DNA of 64,000 bases from Bacillus sp. REN3 (GCF_017912555.1 NZ_JAERSD010000009.1:62001-126000); one strand, 5' to 3'. Shown: positions 54,294 to 63,632, counted from the first letter of the stretch. Translations and numbers: made by a program. Notes: generated from the letters alone by a model not told the origin.

Positions 54294-55556
54294 TTGAAAA
54301 AGTGGCTGGTCTCTATCCTTGCTACACTCTTGATTCTCTCCTCTTTGACCGTGGCCATGGCAAACCATGACAATGGCAATGGGAAAAGCCAAGAGCATAA
54401 AAAATTCCAGGTTGGCGCAGAAGCTCTTTTACAGAAGCATAAGGATTTGATCAAAGGGAAGCGTGTTGGTTTGATCACGAATCCAACTGGAATCGATCAA
54501 AACCTGAACAGTGTTGTGGATCTATTATTCAATGATCCGGATGTTGAATTGACGGCGTTGTACGGTCCAGAGCACGGGGTAAGGGGCAGCGCCCAGGCGG
54601 GGCAGTATGTCGAGTATTATATTGATGAAAAGACCGGCTTGCCGGTTTACAGCCTGTATGGCAAGACAAAAAAGCCAACACCGGAAATGCTTGAAAATAT
54701 TGATGTCCTGTTGTTTGATATCCAGGATGTCGGGACAAGGTTCTATACTTATATTTATACGATGGCCTATGCGATGGAGGCAGCAAAAGAGAACAATATT
54801 CCATTTATCGTCCTTGACCGGCCGAATCCTCTTGGAGGGACGAAAGTCGAAGGTCCAGTTCTTGATCCGAAGTATAAATCTTTCGTGGGAAATTACCCGA
54901 TTCCGCTGCGCCATGGCATGACAGTGGGTGAATTGGCGAAGCTTTTTAACGAAGAGTTTTCAATCGATGCGGACTTGACTGTTGTAGAAATGAATGGCTG
55001 GAAACGCAATATGTATTATGACGGGACTCCGCTTGAGTTTGTTCCGCCATCACCTAATATGCCAACACTTGAAACGGCACTTGTCTATCCTGGTGCAGCA
55101 TTGATCGAAGGAACGAATGTTTCGGAAGGAAGAGGGACGACAAAGCCTTTTGAATTAATCGGCGCACCATTCATCAATTCTGATGACCTGGCGGCTGAAC
55201 TGAATTCTTTGAATCTTCCAGGAGTCAAGTTCAGGGCAGCCTCGTTCATTCCTAGTTTTTCGAAGCATGCAGGCACGCTGTCGCATGGGATCCAGATCCA
55301 TATCACCGATCGGAATTCTTTTAAACCAGTTGACACTGGCCTGCATATCGTAAAAACAATCCACGATATGTACCCTGACCATTTCCAGTTCAGGGCAGAA
55401 GACAGCAAAGGAATTTCCTTCTTCGATCTATTGACCGGGAATGGCTGGATCAGGGAGGGAATCGAAAACGGACAATCGGTAGAAGAAATGAAGGCCCAAT
55501 GGGAAGATGGGTTAAATGAGTTCAAGCAGGTAAGGGAAAAATACCTGATTTATTAA
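54294..55556 (+). CDS. namZ: NamZ exo-beta-N-acetylmuramidase (DUF1343), secreted
   Basis: 420 aa from TTG 54294 (TAGGAG 8 nt upstream; the GTG at 54285 overlaps that site). Signal peptide to about AMA (22). DUF1343 motifs: GKRVGLITNPTGIDQNLN, LYGPEHGVRGSAQAGQ, DIQDVGTRFYTYIYTM and LDRPNPLGG. NamZ (YbbC) releases terminal MurNAc from peptidoglycan chains and acts with NagZ and AmiE. The companion uptake and catabolic genes murP, murQ and murR are not in this window. Confidence 0.92.
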   Translation: MKKWLVSILATLLILSSLTVAMANHDNGNGKSQEHKKFQVGAEALLQKHKDLIKGKRVGLITNPTGIDQNLNSVVDLLFNDPDVELTALYGPEHGVRGSAQAGQYVEYYIDEKTGLPVYSLYGKTKKPTPEMLENIDVLLFDIQDVGTRFYTYIYTMAYAMEAAKENNIPFIVLDRPNPLGGTKVEGPVLDPKYKSFVGNYPIPLRHGMTVGELAKLFNEEFSIDADLTVVEMNGWKRNMYYDGTPLEFVPPSPNMPTLETALVYPGAALIEGTNVSEGRGTTKPFELIGAPFINSDDLAAELNSLNLPGVKFRAASFIPSFSKHAGTLSHGIQIHITDRNSFKPVDTGLHIVKTIHDMYPDHFQFRAEDSKGISFFDLLTGNGWIREGIENGQSVEEMKAQWEDGLNEFKQVREKYLIY

Positions 55557-55564
55557 ACAAGCAG

Positions 55565-55597
55565 AAACAGCCGCTGATCTCTCCAGCGGCTGTTTTT
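55565..55597 (+). terminator. Terminator of peptidoglycan-salvage operon
   Basis: AAACAGCCGCTG, loop, CAGCGGCTGTTTTT. Confidence 0.92.
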
Positions 55598-55619
55598 CTG
55601 TGAAAGCTGTCCTATTCTG

Positions 55620-55832
55620 TCAGTTGGCGCGGTGATTCCAGTCTGTATACAGCCCGCTGCCATTGCAGCCAGGGCATTCATGAAGGGATGAATAGAACAT
55701 GAACTCATTAGCTGAAAGCGGGAAGAATCCCCTTCCAAAGCAATCAGGGCATTTGTTCTGTTCCTTCATATGGTTAACGTGGTTCTCATGCCAGGTGTTT
55801 CTCCATTGACTGAGAACATCGAACAAGCCCAT
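55620..55832 (-). CDS. Small DnaJ-type zinc-finger protein, 70 aa
   Basis: Two CxxCxGxG motifs, CPDCFGRG (28-35) and CPGCNGSG (53-60), as in the DnaJ cysteine-rich region, which together bind one zinc. N-terminal amphipathic helix MGLFDVLSQWRNTWHENHVNHM. GGAGGTGATC precedes the ATG. Possibly a small adaptor or redox/zinc protein; no J domain. Function unknown. Confidence 0.7.
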   Translation of the reverse strand: MGLFDVLSQWRNTWHENHVNHMKEQNKCPDCFGRGFFPLSANEFMFYSSLHECPGCNGSGLYTDWNHRAN

Positions 55833-56034
55833 CCGCGATCACCTCCAGTATTTATTTTGGAGAAATCACTCTTTTTTTATGTATAGTTTATGGCGATGCC
55901 TGGATATTGCCCGGGTACGAGCCTAGGGGACGCCTTGAAACTTTACAGTATTGTGAACATTCGTTCATTAAGAGGAAAGGTTGGATAGGCTTGGACTATA
56001 ATGAAGGCTAGATAGAAGAATTGGAGGGATTATC

Positions 56035-56475
56035 TTGAAGAATGAATTGACACAAGCAGTGAATAAGCAAATCGCGAATTGGAGTGTACTGTATATCAAA
56101 CTGCATAACTACCACTGGTATGTGACAGGTCCTGAATTTTTCACCCTGCATGCAAAATTTGAAGAGTTTTACAATGAAGCAGGTCTACACATTGATGAGC
56201 TCGCAGAGAGATTGTTGGCATTAGGGGACAAGCCGGTAGCCACGATGGCAGGATGTCTGGAGCTTGCAACTGTCAAGGAAGCAGCTGGTGCAGAAAATGC
56301 CCAGGAAATGGTAGGAACGATTGTCGATGATTATACGACAATGATCAAGGAGTTAAAGCATGGAATGGAGCTAGCGGAGGAAGCGAATGATGAAACGACC
56401 GCCGATATGCTGCTGTCAATCCACTCTAGCCTTGAGAAACATGTTTGGATGCTGAATTCGTTTCTTGGGAAATAA
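56035..56475 (+). CDS. dps: Dps/MrgA-family ferritin-like protein
   Basis: 146 aa, TTG start with TTGGAGGG. Dps signature: [24 protein letters not shown] with ferroxidase residues His/Asp/Glu, followed by [13 protein letters not shown]. Forms dodecamers that store iron and protect DNA against peroxide. In Bacillus, Dps is a sigma-B stress protein and MrgA is PerR-controlled; I could not identify either site with confidence upstream. Confidence 0.92.
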   Translation: MKNELTQAVNKQIANWSVLYIKLHNYHWYVTGPEFFTLHAKFEEFYNEAGLHIDELAERLLALGDKPVATMAGCLELATVKEAAGAENAQEMVGTIVDDYTTMIKELKHGMELAEEANDETTADMLLSIHSSLEKHVWMLNSFLGK

Positions 56476-56482
56476 TTGCGAA

Positions 56483-56515
56483 AAAACGGGTGCCAATGAA
56501 TCTGGCATCCGTTTT
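56483..56515 (+). terminator. Terminator after dps
   Basis: AAAACGGGTGCCA, loop, TGGCATCCGTTTT. Confidence 0.88.
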
Positions 56516-57033
56516 GATATTTTATTCCTCCTGCTGTATGGATGATCTCAATCCGGCAACGTACCTTTTCTTGTTTGGGAAGAGCCATGGCAGAATTGGC
56601 CGATTCTGTGGGGGGGAACGTCCTGAATCGACACCCGCGGCCTTGAAATTTAGTTGTGAAAATCTGCATCCCCAATGCGGTAGTCCCCCCACATCAAATC
56701 GCTTCTTCGTCTCAGGAAATCACTCATTATCCTTACTCTAAATTAAAAATCACGATAATTGCAGGTCCCTTTCTGAAGATTGGGAGTTTATTAGGGAGTG
56801 TTGCTACGTAACATTCCTGTAACCTTTGTAAAAATAAAACCGGTAAATGTTAGTACTGGATATTGATTGGGAATCCAATCCGGTTGGCATTAAGTTCTAA
56901 TTTTGTCAGGACCAAAGTAGTGTCAGTGTTTAATTGAGTTACGGCCAGGTTGGCACTAATTGGACGATGAATTACTATATTACAGCTGCTAGCCTTGAAG
57001 TAGAGAAACATTGACTACTGGGAGGTTTGGAGG
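56516..57033. other. Intergenic region without supported gene
   Basis: About 520 bp. A 98-codon open frame running through it from 56445 has no ribosome binding site and begins within dps. GGTTGGCA appears twice (near 56881 and 56949). No riboswitch motif recognised. Confidence 0.4.
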
Positions 57034-57627
57034 ATGGATCGAATCAAGAAGAAGGTGGCGGCAGTTTCTATAGTAATATTATCGTTGTTTATCTTTAGCA
57101 GTGCCGCCGGTGCAGCAACCTATCAAGTGAAAAAAGGGGATACGTATTGGGGGATCGCAAAAAGCTTTGGCATTCCCGTCCTTGAATTACAGAAAGCCAA
57201 CAATCAGTCTAGGAATCTGCTTTATCCGGGCCAAGTGCTGAGAATCCCTAATTCGGGCCTTTCGGCTTCTGACCAGGACCTGCTGGCACGTCTTGTGCAT
57301 GCCGAGGCTAAAGGAGAACCATATGCGGGGAAAGTAGCCGTGGCAACCGTTGTTTTGAACCGGGTGGCAAGCCCGGAGTTTCCTGACACAATTAGGGAAG
57401 TGATTTACGAAAGATCCAATGGCCATTATGCTTTCACGCCAGTCCAAAACGGACAAATCAATCAGCCTGCGGACGCTGAGGCAAAAAAAGCTGTCAGGGA
57501 AGCCGTTGCCTTTAAAGGAAAAGGAAAAGGATCCTTATTCTTCTATAATCCAAAAACGGCAGTAAGCAGCTGGATTTTCTCAAGACAAGAAACCATCACT
57601 ATTGGAAACCACCGTTTTGCGAAATAA
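57034..57627 (+). CDS. LysM + SleB-type cell wall hydrolase (YkvT-like)
   Basis: 197 aa. Signal peptide (1-28, SSAAGAA), one LysM domain (TYQVKKGDTYWGIAKSFGIPVLELQKANN...LRIPN, 29-74) and a C-terminal Hydrolase_2/SleB-CwlJ domain with LARLVHAEAKGEPYAGKVAVATVVLNR (catalytic Glu in HAEAKGE). Cuts peptidoglycan; in Bacillus relatives such as CwlJ, SleB and YkvT it acts on spore cortex or vegetative wall. GGGAGG upstream; monocistronic. Confidence 0.9.
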   Translation: MDRIKKKVAAVSIVILSLFIFSSAAGAATYQVKKGDTYWGIAKSFGIPVLELQKANNQSRNLLYPGQVLRIPNSGLSASDQDLLARLVHAEAKGEPYAGKVAVATVVLNRVASPEFPDTIREVIYERSNGHYAFTPVQNGQINQPADAEAKKAVREAVAFKGKGKGSLFFYNPKTAVSSWIFSRQETITIGNHRFAK

Positions 57628-57682
57628 AAGAGGCTGCCCCAAAAGGTCATGATCTTTGACCTTTTGGCAGCCTCTTTTTTCT
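57627..57682 (+). terminator. Long terminator hairpin after LysM hydrolase
   Basis: AAAGAGGCTGCC with inner AAAAGGTCA, loop, TGACCTTTT and GGCAGCCTCTTTTTT. Confidence 0.88.
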
Positions 57683-57759
57683 TTTTCATGGCATGGTTTT
57701 TCGCACCCAGGTCAAGTGGCAGGATCGATTGATCCCTGTTATATGATCAGGTTTCATAA

Positions 57760-57960
57760 GAGATTCGCTCCTTTTGGTTTGTTGTTGTGGTGAGCCGTAG
57801 CAAGACAAGCGACTCGAGGGGCTAAGCGCTGAAGCTAGAGAGGTCCCCGGCACGCTCGCGGAAAGCGGCCGACTAAGGCCGCCGCGTCCTGCGGCAAAGT
57901 CGGCACTAGGACTTCCTGTCCGTCGAAGTGCCTTGAGTGGAAATCCCTGGGTTGTTTTGT
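57760..57960 (-). repeat. Rearranged MITE-family fragment (inverted)
   Basis: Reverse complement contains MITE blocks TTCGACGGACAGGA-GTCCTAGTGCCGA, TTGCCGCAGGACGCGGCGG and CAGCTTCAGCGCTTAGCCCCT, but in a different order from the intact copies and without recognisable terminal repeats. It is a mosaic relic or another member of the repeat family. 57961-58336 carries nothing else I can support. Confidence 0.7.
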
Positions 57961-58336
57961 AAAAGAAAAGAGGCGCCCAAAAGTACAGCCTTTTCTCATA
58001 TTCACAAGCGCTTTTGTTTACTGCAAGCCAGGACCAGAAATATTTGTCCAACAAGTTCTTGGAGTCTATCAATCTTCGCAATGGAATAATAGGGCAAATG
58101 AATCTGGTGAAGGGATGGAAAAGGATATAAACACTAGGACTTGGACCCAGCAGAAAAGAAAAACTGGCGGTCGTCCCTAAAACCAATCAGCCGTCTTCCC
58201 AGAGCCCTGATTTTTGACTATCTTCAAGAGGAGTAGACTGCTCTTTCTCCTAAGTGTTCGACATAATTTTCCCAATAAACAACTGTTCAACGATATGGTA
58301 TCTTTTATCTAACAAGACCGTCTTAGGAGGGAAAAT

Positions 58337-58582
58337 ATGTACCGATTTATGTGGAATTTCATTCTTATTCTAGGTATCGGAGCAGGATTTTACTTCTATG
58401 TACAACTAATCTTTGCCAGCGTTGCCGACCCGCTTTACGCCTCGATGGCTCTTCTGATCGGCTGTCTGTTCGCAGCAGGGTTTTCAAGGGAGCTTTTGAT
58501 CATGGCTCCGGAAGAAAGCCAAGACAGCCAAAGGGAACAATCCGATGATTGGAAGTGTCCTCAAACGTCTTCCAGCCGATGA
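58337..58582 (+). CDS. Small membrane protein, 81 aa
   Basis: TTAGGAGGG before ATG 58337. Two transmembrane helices (about 7-27 and 32-52) and a polar, Ser/Gln/Asp-rich tail ending CPQTSSSR. Followed by its own terminator, so a genuine gene. No family recognised. Confidence 0.65.
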   Translation: MYRFMWNFILILGIGAGFYFYVQLIFASVADPLYASMALLIGCLFAAGFSRELLIMAPEESQDSQREQSDDWKCPQTSSSR

Positions 58583-58601
58583 TTCTATGTGTGACAATCT
58601 G

Positions 58602-58632
58602 CACCTCTGTTCCAGAGGTGGTTTTTTATTTT
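58602..58632 (+). terminator. Terminator after 81-aa membrane protein gene
   Basis: CACCTCTG, loop TTC, CAGAGGTGG then TTTTTTATTTT. Confidence 0.88.
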
Positions 58633-59123
58633 AGAAAAGCTTTTTCCAGCCTCATCCCATACCTAGATGGATGTCAATCGGTTTTCTGTTGTTTATGGGA
58701 CTATCGCTGCCAGTAAGGTCATAACTGCAGTGGTCATCTCTGAAGGAATCAATCTCAATACTTTTTCATTATTCGGAAGTCGCCCCTTGCGTTGCTTTCC
58801 AGCCCCTCCATTTACATGATTACTTTCCTTGAATGAAATTTGCGCCAGGTTTGTTGAACTGCGCCCCTAATGGAATTACATTAGGGGCGTTGCTTCATGA
58901 AAGTAAAAGGCTAGTGGCGATTGTTGTTTGCCACCTGCCTTGCGATTCTCATTCTTCCAGTTGTAAAAAATACCTTGCACCGCTCTTTTTAGCTACTTTA
59001 AAAATCTATAGTCGATTGGCTTCCTAAAATATGGGCCACTAGAAGAAATGCAGAGCAGCATTTGCAGTAAAGTAGGTGAAGGGGGTATGATAAAATGAAG
59101 GTAGAGAAAAGGAGGGGGTTTGA
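58633..59123. other. Intergenic region with isolated perfect hairpin
   Basis: No supported gene. Contains CGCCCCTAATG-GAATTA-CATTAGGGGCG (58862-58889), a perfect 11-bp stem with no T-run. The last 100 bp should hold the csoR promoter. Confidence 0.5.
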
Positions 59124-59465
59124 ATGGATATCCTTGAGACAGGAGCGAACCCGACTGATTGCGTGGACCACTGCGGTTCTTCCGAACGGAAAAGCCATCA
59201 TTCCGAAAAGACAAAGAAGAACCTTGTCACCAGGCTCAATCGGATCGAAGGGCAGATCCGTGGAATCAAGGGCTTGATTGAAAAGGATACCTACTGCGAT
59301 GATGTCATCACACAAATTTCAGCGACACAGGCTGCGTTGAACAGCGTTGCCAAGCTGCTCCTCGAGGGTCATATGAAGTCTTGCATCGTGGAGCGCATCC
59401 AGGAGGGCGACAATGAGGTAATCGATGAACTGCTGACGACAATTGAAAAGCTAATGAAAAAATAA
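59124..59465 (+). CDS. csoR: CsoR-family copper-sensing repressor
   Basis: 113 aa. DUF156 helical fold with NLVTRLNRIEGQIRGIKGLIE. Candidate Cu(I) ligands Cys58, His83 and Cys87 (spacing 25 and 4) match the C-H-C set of CsoR; the persulfide sensor CstR lacks the His. The N-terminal 30 residues are Cys/His-rich (CVDHC and HH). No copA/copZ is adjacent; the FMN riboswitch follows at once. AAAGGAGGGGG before ATG 59124. It might still cross-talk with the sulfur operators, but the ligand set favours copper. Confidence 0.85.
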   Translation: MDILETGANPTDCVDHCGSSERKSHHSEKTKKNLVTRLNRIEGQIRGIKGLIEKDTYCDDVITQISATQAALNSVAKLLLEGHMKSCIVERIQEGDNEVIDELLTTIEKLMKK

Positions 59466-59524
59466 AATTAATTGTTCGTATTTTGATATAATTTTCTGTA
59501 TAATAACATTGATGATTAATTGAA

Positions 59525-59668
59525 TATTCCTTCGGGGCAGGGTGAAAGTCCCTACCGGCGGTGATGAAGCGATGCTTCTTAGTCCGTGACCCGTTTAACG
59601 AATGTTAAACGGTGGATCTGGTGAAACTCCAGGGCCGACAGTGAAAGTCTGGATGGGAGAAGGAAAAA
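59525..59668 (+). promoter_or_regulatory. FMN riboswitch (RFN element)
   Basis: Canonical RFN blocks: TTCGGGGCAGGGTGAAAGTC, CCTACCGGCGGTGAT, AGTCCGTGACCC, GGTGGATCTGGTGAAACTCC, GGGCCGACAGTGAAAGTCTG and GGATGGGAGAAGGA. FMN binding terminates transcription of the rib operon downstream. Confidence 0.98.
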
Positions 59669-59734
59669 ACAAGGATTAAGGAAAGGGACTAGTCTACCCT
59701 TTTTTAACCCTGTATTTGAGTTTGCCTTTTTCAG

Positions 59735-59770
59735 GCCCCCGAAACGTATGTAGGTTTCGGGGGCTTTTTT
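59735..59770 (+). terminator. FMN riboswitch terminator
   Basis: GCCCCCGAAAC, loop, GTTTCGGGGGC followed by TTTTTT; the switch terminator. About 245 bp then separate it from ribD with no gene. Confidence 0.92.
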
Positions 59771-60016
59771 ATGCATAAGCTCACTTTTGTTTTTCCAACT
59801 GTGTTGAACGGGACTTTTTAAAAATGCCCCAGTCCTTTGTTCTGAGATAGGAAACCAGGGAAAATGCGGGCAACAGGCTAAATCCAATGGCTTTTCTCTA
59901 AGCTGGAGAAACGTTGATGGAATATCATTTCCGAAAGGGTTGATTCTGCTGCTGTCTATTCCCAGGTATGGCACAGATCTTTTTTCCAACCATGATTCAA
60001 GAAAGGCGGGAAACAG

Positions 60017-61099
60017 ATGAGCGATTTAGAATATATGAGGCTCGCGATTACGCTTGCTGACGCTGCTTCAGGACAAACATCGCCAAATCCGAAGGTTGGC
60101 GCGGTACTAGTGAAGGATAACCAGATCGTCGGCATGGGAGCGCATCTGAAGGCTGGCGAGCCCCATGCGGAAGTACATGCCATCACGATGGCCGGGGAAA
60201 ATGCACTTGGCGCAACCCTTTATGTGACGCTTGAACCGTGCAGCCACTATGGAAGGACACCTCCTTGCTCGAATCTGGTGATCGAGTCCGGAATCAAAAA
60301 AGTGTTTGTTGCTTCTGTTGATCCAAATCCCCTTGTTGGCGGGGCAGGCATCAAAAGGATGAGGGAAGCAGGAATCGAGGTTGAAACCGGCCTGCTTGAA
60401 AACGAGGCAACGGAGCTCAATAAGGTGTTTTTTCATTATATAAACACAGGGTTGCCATACGTTACCTTGAAAACCGCCGTCACTCTGGACGGAAAGACCG
60501 CTACTGTCATTGGCGAAAGCAAATGGATCACAGGCGAGGATGCCAGAAGGGATGTCCATCGTTTCCGCCATACCCATGATGCGATACTGGTAGGTGTCAA
60601 TACCGTGATCAAAGATGATCCAAGCTTGACAACAAGGCTTGAAGGGGGCGGGAAAAACCCGATACGGGTCATTCTTGATTCTAGCCTGCGGACGCCGATC
60701 GAGTCGAAGGCCATCAATGACAGGCTAGCTGAAACCATCATTGTAACAGGTTCGGAAGCAGATCCTGCTGCGATCCAGCAATTCAGGCAAACAGGGATTG
60801 AAATCATCTCTCTTGAAACTCCGAAAGTCCAGATATCTGAGATGCTGAAAAAGCTGGGCGATCGAGGGATTTCTTCGGTATACGTGGAGGGAGGCGCCGA
60901 GGTGCATGGAAGCTTTTTAAAAGAAAGAGCCTTTCAGCAAGTGATTACTTACATCGCTCCCAAACTGATCGGGGGCAAAACAGCGCCATCTTCATTTGGA
61001 GGCGAAGGGATCGAAAGGATAGGGGATGCACTAGCGCTTAAGTTAAAAGAAGTGAAGCAGGTTGGCCAGGATATCAGGATCACCGCTGAGCCAATCTAA
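60017..61099 (+). CDS. ribD: Riboflavin biosynthesis deaminase/reductase RibD
   Basis: 360 aa. N-terminal deaminase with zinc motif HAEVHAI and PCSHYGRTPPCSNL; C-terminal reductase from about 145 (YVTLKTAVTLDGKTAT, GEDARRDVHRFRHTHDAILVG). Catalyses deamination then reduction of the pyrimidine intermediate from GTP. First gene of the riboflavin operon under the FMN riboswitch; GAAAGGCGGG upstream. Confidence 0.97.
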   Translation: MSDLEYMRLAITLADAASGQTSPNPKVGAVLVKDNQIVGMGAHLKAGEPHAEVHAITMAGENALGATLYVTLEPCSHYGRTPPCSNLVIESGIKKVFVASVDPNPLVGGAGIKRMREAGIEVETGLLENEATELNKVFFHYINTGLPYVTLKTAVTLDGKTATVIGESKWITGEDARRDVHRFRHTHDAILVGVNTVIKDDPSLTTRLEGGGKNPIRVILDSSLRTPIESKAINDRLAETIIVTGSEADPAAIQQFRQTGIEIISLETPKVQISEMLKKLGDRGISSVYVEGGAEVHGSFLKERAFQQVITYIAPKLIGGKTAPSSFGGEGIERIGDALALKLKEVKQVGQDIRITAEPI

Positions 61100-61113
61100 G
61101 AAGGAGGGTCAAT

Positions 61114-61764
61114 ATGTTCACGGGAATCATTGAAGAAATCGGTTCGATCTCCAATATCCAGCACACAGGGGAGTCTTTTGTCCTCTCGATTGAGGCAACG
61201 AAAGTATTGGCTGATGTCAGGCTGGGAGATAGCATCGCTGTTAATGGTGTATGCCTTACAGTCACCTCTTTTACGAAAAATCGCTTCACAGTGGATGTGA
61301 TGCCGGAAACGGTGAAGGCAACGAGCCTAAAGGACGTAAAGCGGGGCTCAAAAGTCAACCTGGAAAGAGCAATGGCGGCAGGCGGGAGGTTCGGCGGCCA
61401 TTTTGTTGCCGGACATGTCGATGGGGTCGGAGTGATTAAAAGCAAAAAGAAATTAGAAAACGCTGTTTATTACGAAATCGAAGCGGAACAGGAATTGCTT
61501 AAATATATCATTTTAAAAGGTTCGGTCGCGGTGGACGGGACAAGCTTGACGGTTTTTGGAGTATCAGAAGGTAGCTTTACCCTATCCCTGATCCCGCACA
61601 CCCTGGCTGAAACGGTACTCGGATTCAAGGAGCCAGGGGATATCGTGAACATTGAATGCGACATGATCGGAAAATACGTCGGCCATTTTCTGGATAACCA
61701 GGCTGCCGCAAGAAAAGGCAGCACTATTACAGCCCAATTTTTAGAGGAAAACGGGTTTATGTGA
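61114..61764 (+). CDS. ribE: Riboflavin synthase alpha chain RibE
   Basis: 216 aa. Starts MFTGIIEEIGSI; two tandem lumazine-binding barrels with VNGVCLTV and VDGTSLTVFGV and the linker FGGHFVAGHVDGVG. Dismutates 6,7-dimethyl-8-ribityllumazine to riboflavin. AAGGAGGG upstream, 14 bp after ribD. Confidence 0.97.
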   Translation: MFTGIIEEIGSISNIQHTGESFVLSIEATKVLADVRLGDSIAVNGVCLTVTSFTKNRFTVDVMPETVKATSLKDVKRGSKVNLERAMAAGGRFGGHFVAGHVDGVGVIKSKKKLENAVYYEIEAEQELLKYIILKGSVAVDGTSLTVFGVSEGSFTLSLIPHTLAETVLGFKEPGDIVNIECDMIGKYVGHFLDNQAAARKGSTITAQFLEENGFM

Positions 61765-61776
61765 GGATGATGAAGA

Positions 61777-62970
61777 ATGTTTGATCCAATCGAAGAAGCG
61801 ATCTATGAACTCATGCAGGGAAACGTTGTGATTGTTTGTGACGATGAGGACCGCGAGAATGAAGGGGATTTCGTTGCGCTCGCTGAACGGGCTACACCAG
61901 AGGTCATCAACTTCATGGCCACACATGGCAGGGGACTGATCTGTGTGCCCATCGAAAAAGACCTGGCCGAGAAACTTGATTTGATGCCAATGGTTTCCCG
62001 CAATACCGATCCGCATGGTACAGCTTTTACTGTAAGTGTCGACCACAAGTTTTCAACGACAGGGATTTCTGCTTATGAACGTTCCGCAACCGTGCTGAGT
62101 ATGCTTGATCCAGAATCAAAAGCGGCCGATTTCAAAAGGCCAGGCCATGTTTTCCCGCTAGTCGCCAAAGGCGGAGGAGTGCTCAGGCGCGCCGGGCACA
62201 CCGAAGCAGCGGTCGACCTCGCGAAAATGTGCGGTGCCAAGCCTGCAGGTGTCATATGTGAAATCATGAATGAGGATGGAACAATGGCAAGAGTCCCTGA
62301 GCTCAGGAAAATCGCCGACCAATTCGAACTGAAAATGATCACGATCAAGGATTTGATCCAGTATCGAAACCGTAAGGACAAATTGGTGAAGCGGGAGGTC
62401 GAGATCAATCTGCCGACTGAATTCGGGGTGTTCAAAGCAATCGGCTATTCAAATGTCGTTGACGATAAGGAACATATCGCTCTTGTTAAAGGGGAACTAG
62501 ACTCGGAGGAACCGGTGCTTGTCCGTGTGCACTCAGAATGCCTCACAGGAGATGTGTTTGGCTCGTTCCGATGCGACTGCGGTCCGCAGCTACACGCAGC
62601 CTTGACCCAAATCAACAAAGAGGGGCGGGGAGTCCTTCTATACATGCGCCAGGAGGGCCGGGGCATCGGTCTGATGAACAAGCTTCGGGCCTACAAGCTT
62701 CAGGAGGAGGGCTATGATACCGTTGAGGCGAATGAAAAGCTCGGGTTCGGGGCAGATTTGAGGGAATATGGCATCGGGGCGCAGATCCTGAGGGATCTCG
62801 GAATCAGGAAGATGAGACTGCTTACGAATAACCCGCGGAAGATCAAAGGGCTGAAGGGATACGAGCTTGAAGTCGTGGACCGCGTACCGATCCAAATGGA
62901 AACAAAGGCTGAAAATGAGCACTATTTAAAGACGAAGCGCAGTAAATTAGGGCACTTATTGAAATTCTAG
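61777..62970 (+). CDS. ribBA: RibBA: DHBP synthase / GTP cyclohydrolase II
   Basis: 397 aa. RibB half (1-200): [26 protein letters not shown] and [23 protein letters not shown]. RibA half (about 205-397): [24 protein letters not shown] with the zinc Cys set, and [16 protein letters not shown]. Both halves have their active-site motifs, so it feeds the pathway with both precursors. Third gene, 12 bp after ribE. Confidence 0.97.
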   Translation: MFDPIEEAIYELMQGNVVIVCDDEDRENEGDFVALAERATPEVINFMATHGRGLICVPIEKDLAEKLDLMPMVSRNTDPHGTAFTVSVDHKFSTTGISAYERSATVLSMLDPESKAADFKRPGHVFPLVAKGGGVLRRAGHTEAAVDLAKMCGAKPAGVICEIMNEDGTMARVPELRKIADQFELKMITIKDLIQYRNRKDKLVKREVEINLPTEFGVFKAIGYSNVVDDKEHIALVKGELDSEEPVLVRVHSECLTGDVFGSFRCDCGPQLHAALTQINKEGRGVLLYMRQEGRGIGLMNKLRAYKLQEEGYDTVEANEKLGFGADLREYGIGAQILRDLGIRKMRLLTNNPRKIKGLKGYELEVVDRVPIQMETKAENEHYLKTKRSKLGHLLKF

Positions 62971-62994
62971 GCTGAGATTAATGACCAGGGTTAA

Positions 62995-63122
62995 TCTTTA
63001 AATCTGTTGGTTGGAGCAGAAGGCATGAAGATTAAGGCGGAAGTAGGGGCAGGGGTGCCCCCTGAGGCGCCCCGGCGGCAAGCCCGCAGAAAGCGAAGTA
63101 CCTGGAACGGAAATCTACAGTC
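62995..63122. repeat. Partial MITE-family sequence inside the rib operon
   Basis: GC-rich stretch with GCCCGCAGAAAGCGAAGTACC and GGAACGGAAATC, the inverted form of the left-end block of the MITE family (compare 8870-8905 and 33515-33545). It widens the ribBA-ribH gap to 189 bp. No T-run hairpin is obvious, so read-through to ribH is expected. Confidence 0.55.
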
Positions 63123-63159
63123 AAATGTAACGTAGCTAAATTTAAAGGAGGAATTCAGG

Positions 63160-63630
63160 ATGAACAAGGTATATGAAGGGAATTTGGTAGGGACAGGACT
63201 GAAAGTCGGCATTGTTGTAGGCCGATTCAATGAATTCATCACGAGCAAGCTATTGGGCGGAGCGGAGGACGCACTGAAAAGGCATGGAGTCGAAGAAGAA
63301 AATGTAGAGGTTGCCTGGGTACCAGGGGCATTTGAAATCCCGCTGATCGCACAGAAAATGGCTAATAGCGGAAAATACGATGCCGTCATCACCCTTGGCA
63401 CCGTGATTCGCGGCTCGACCCCCCATTTCGATTATGTTTGCAACGAAGCGGCAAAGGGTGTTTCGGGTGCAGCCTTAAACAGCGGGGTACCGGTCATTTT
63501 TGGCGTGCTGACGACAGACACGATTGAACAGGCAATCGAACGTGCTGGAACCAAAGCAGGCAACAAAGGCTGGGAAGCAGCAGCTGCTGCGATCGAAATG
63601 GCAAACCTTGTCAGAAATATCGGGATGTAA
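63160..63630 (+). CDS. ribH: 6,7-dimethyl-8-ribityllumazine synthase RibH
   Basis: 156 aa. [59 protein letters not shown] (catalytic His) and [17 protein letters not shown]. Condenses DHBP with the pyrimidine to form lumazine and builds the 60-mer capsid around riboflavin synthase. Last rib gene; AAAGGAGG upstream. Confidence 0.97.
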   Translation: MNKVYEGNLVGTGLKVGIVVGRFNEFITSKLLGGAEDALKRHGVEEENVEVAWVPGAFEIPLIAQKMANSGKYDAVITLGTVIRGSTPHFDYVCNEAAKGVSGAALNSGVPVIFGVLTTDTIEQAIERAGTKAGNKGWEAAAAAIEMANLVRNIGM

Positions 63631-63632
63631 CC

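Noticed and set aside
57686-58186. 166-codon minus-strand frame
   Set aside because: Runs through the mosaic MITE fragment and has no start signal or domain.
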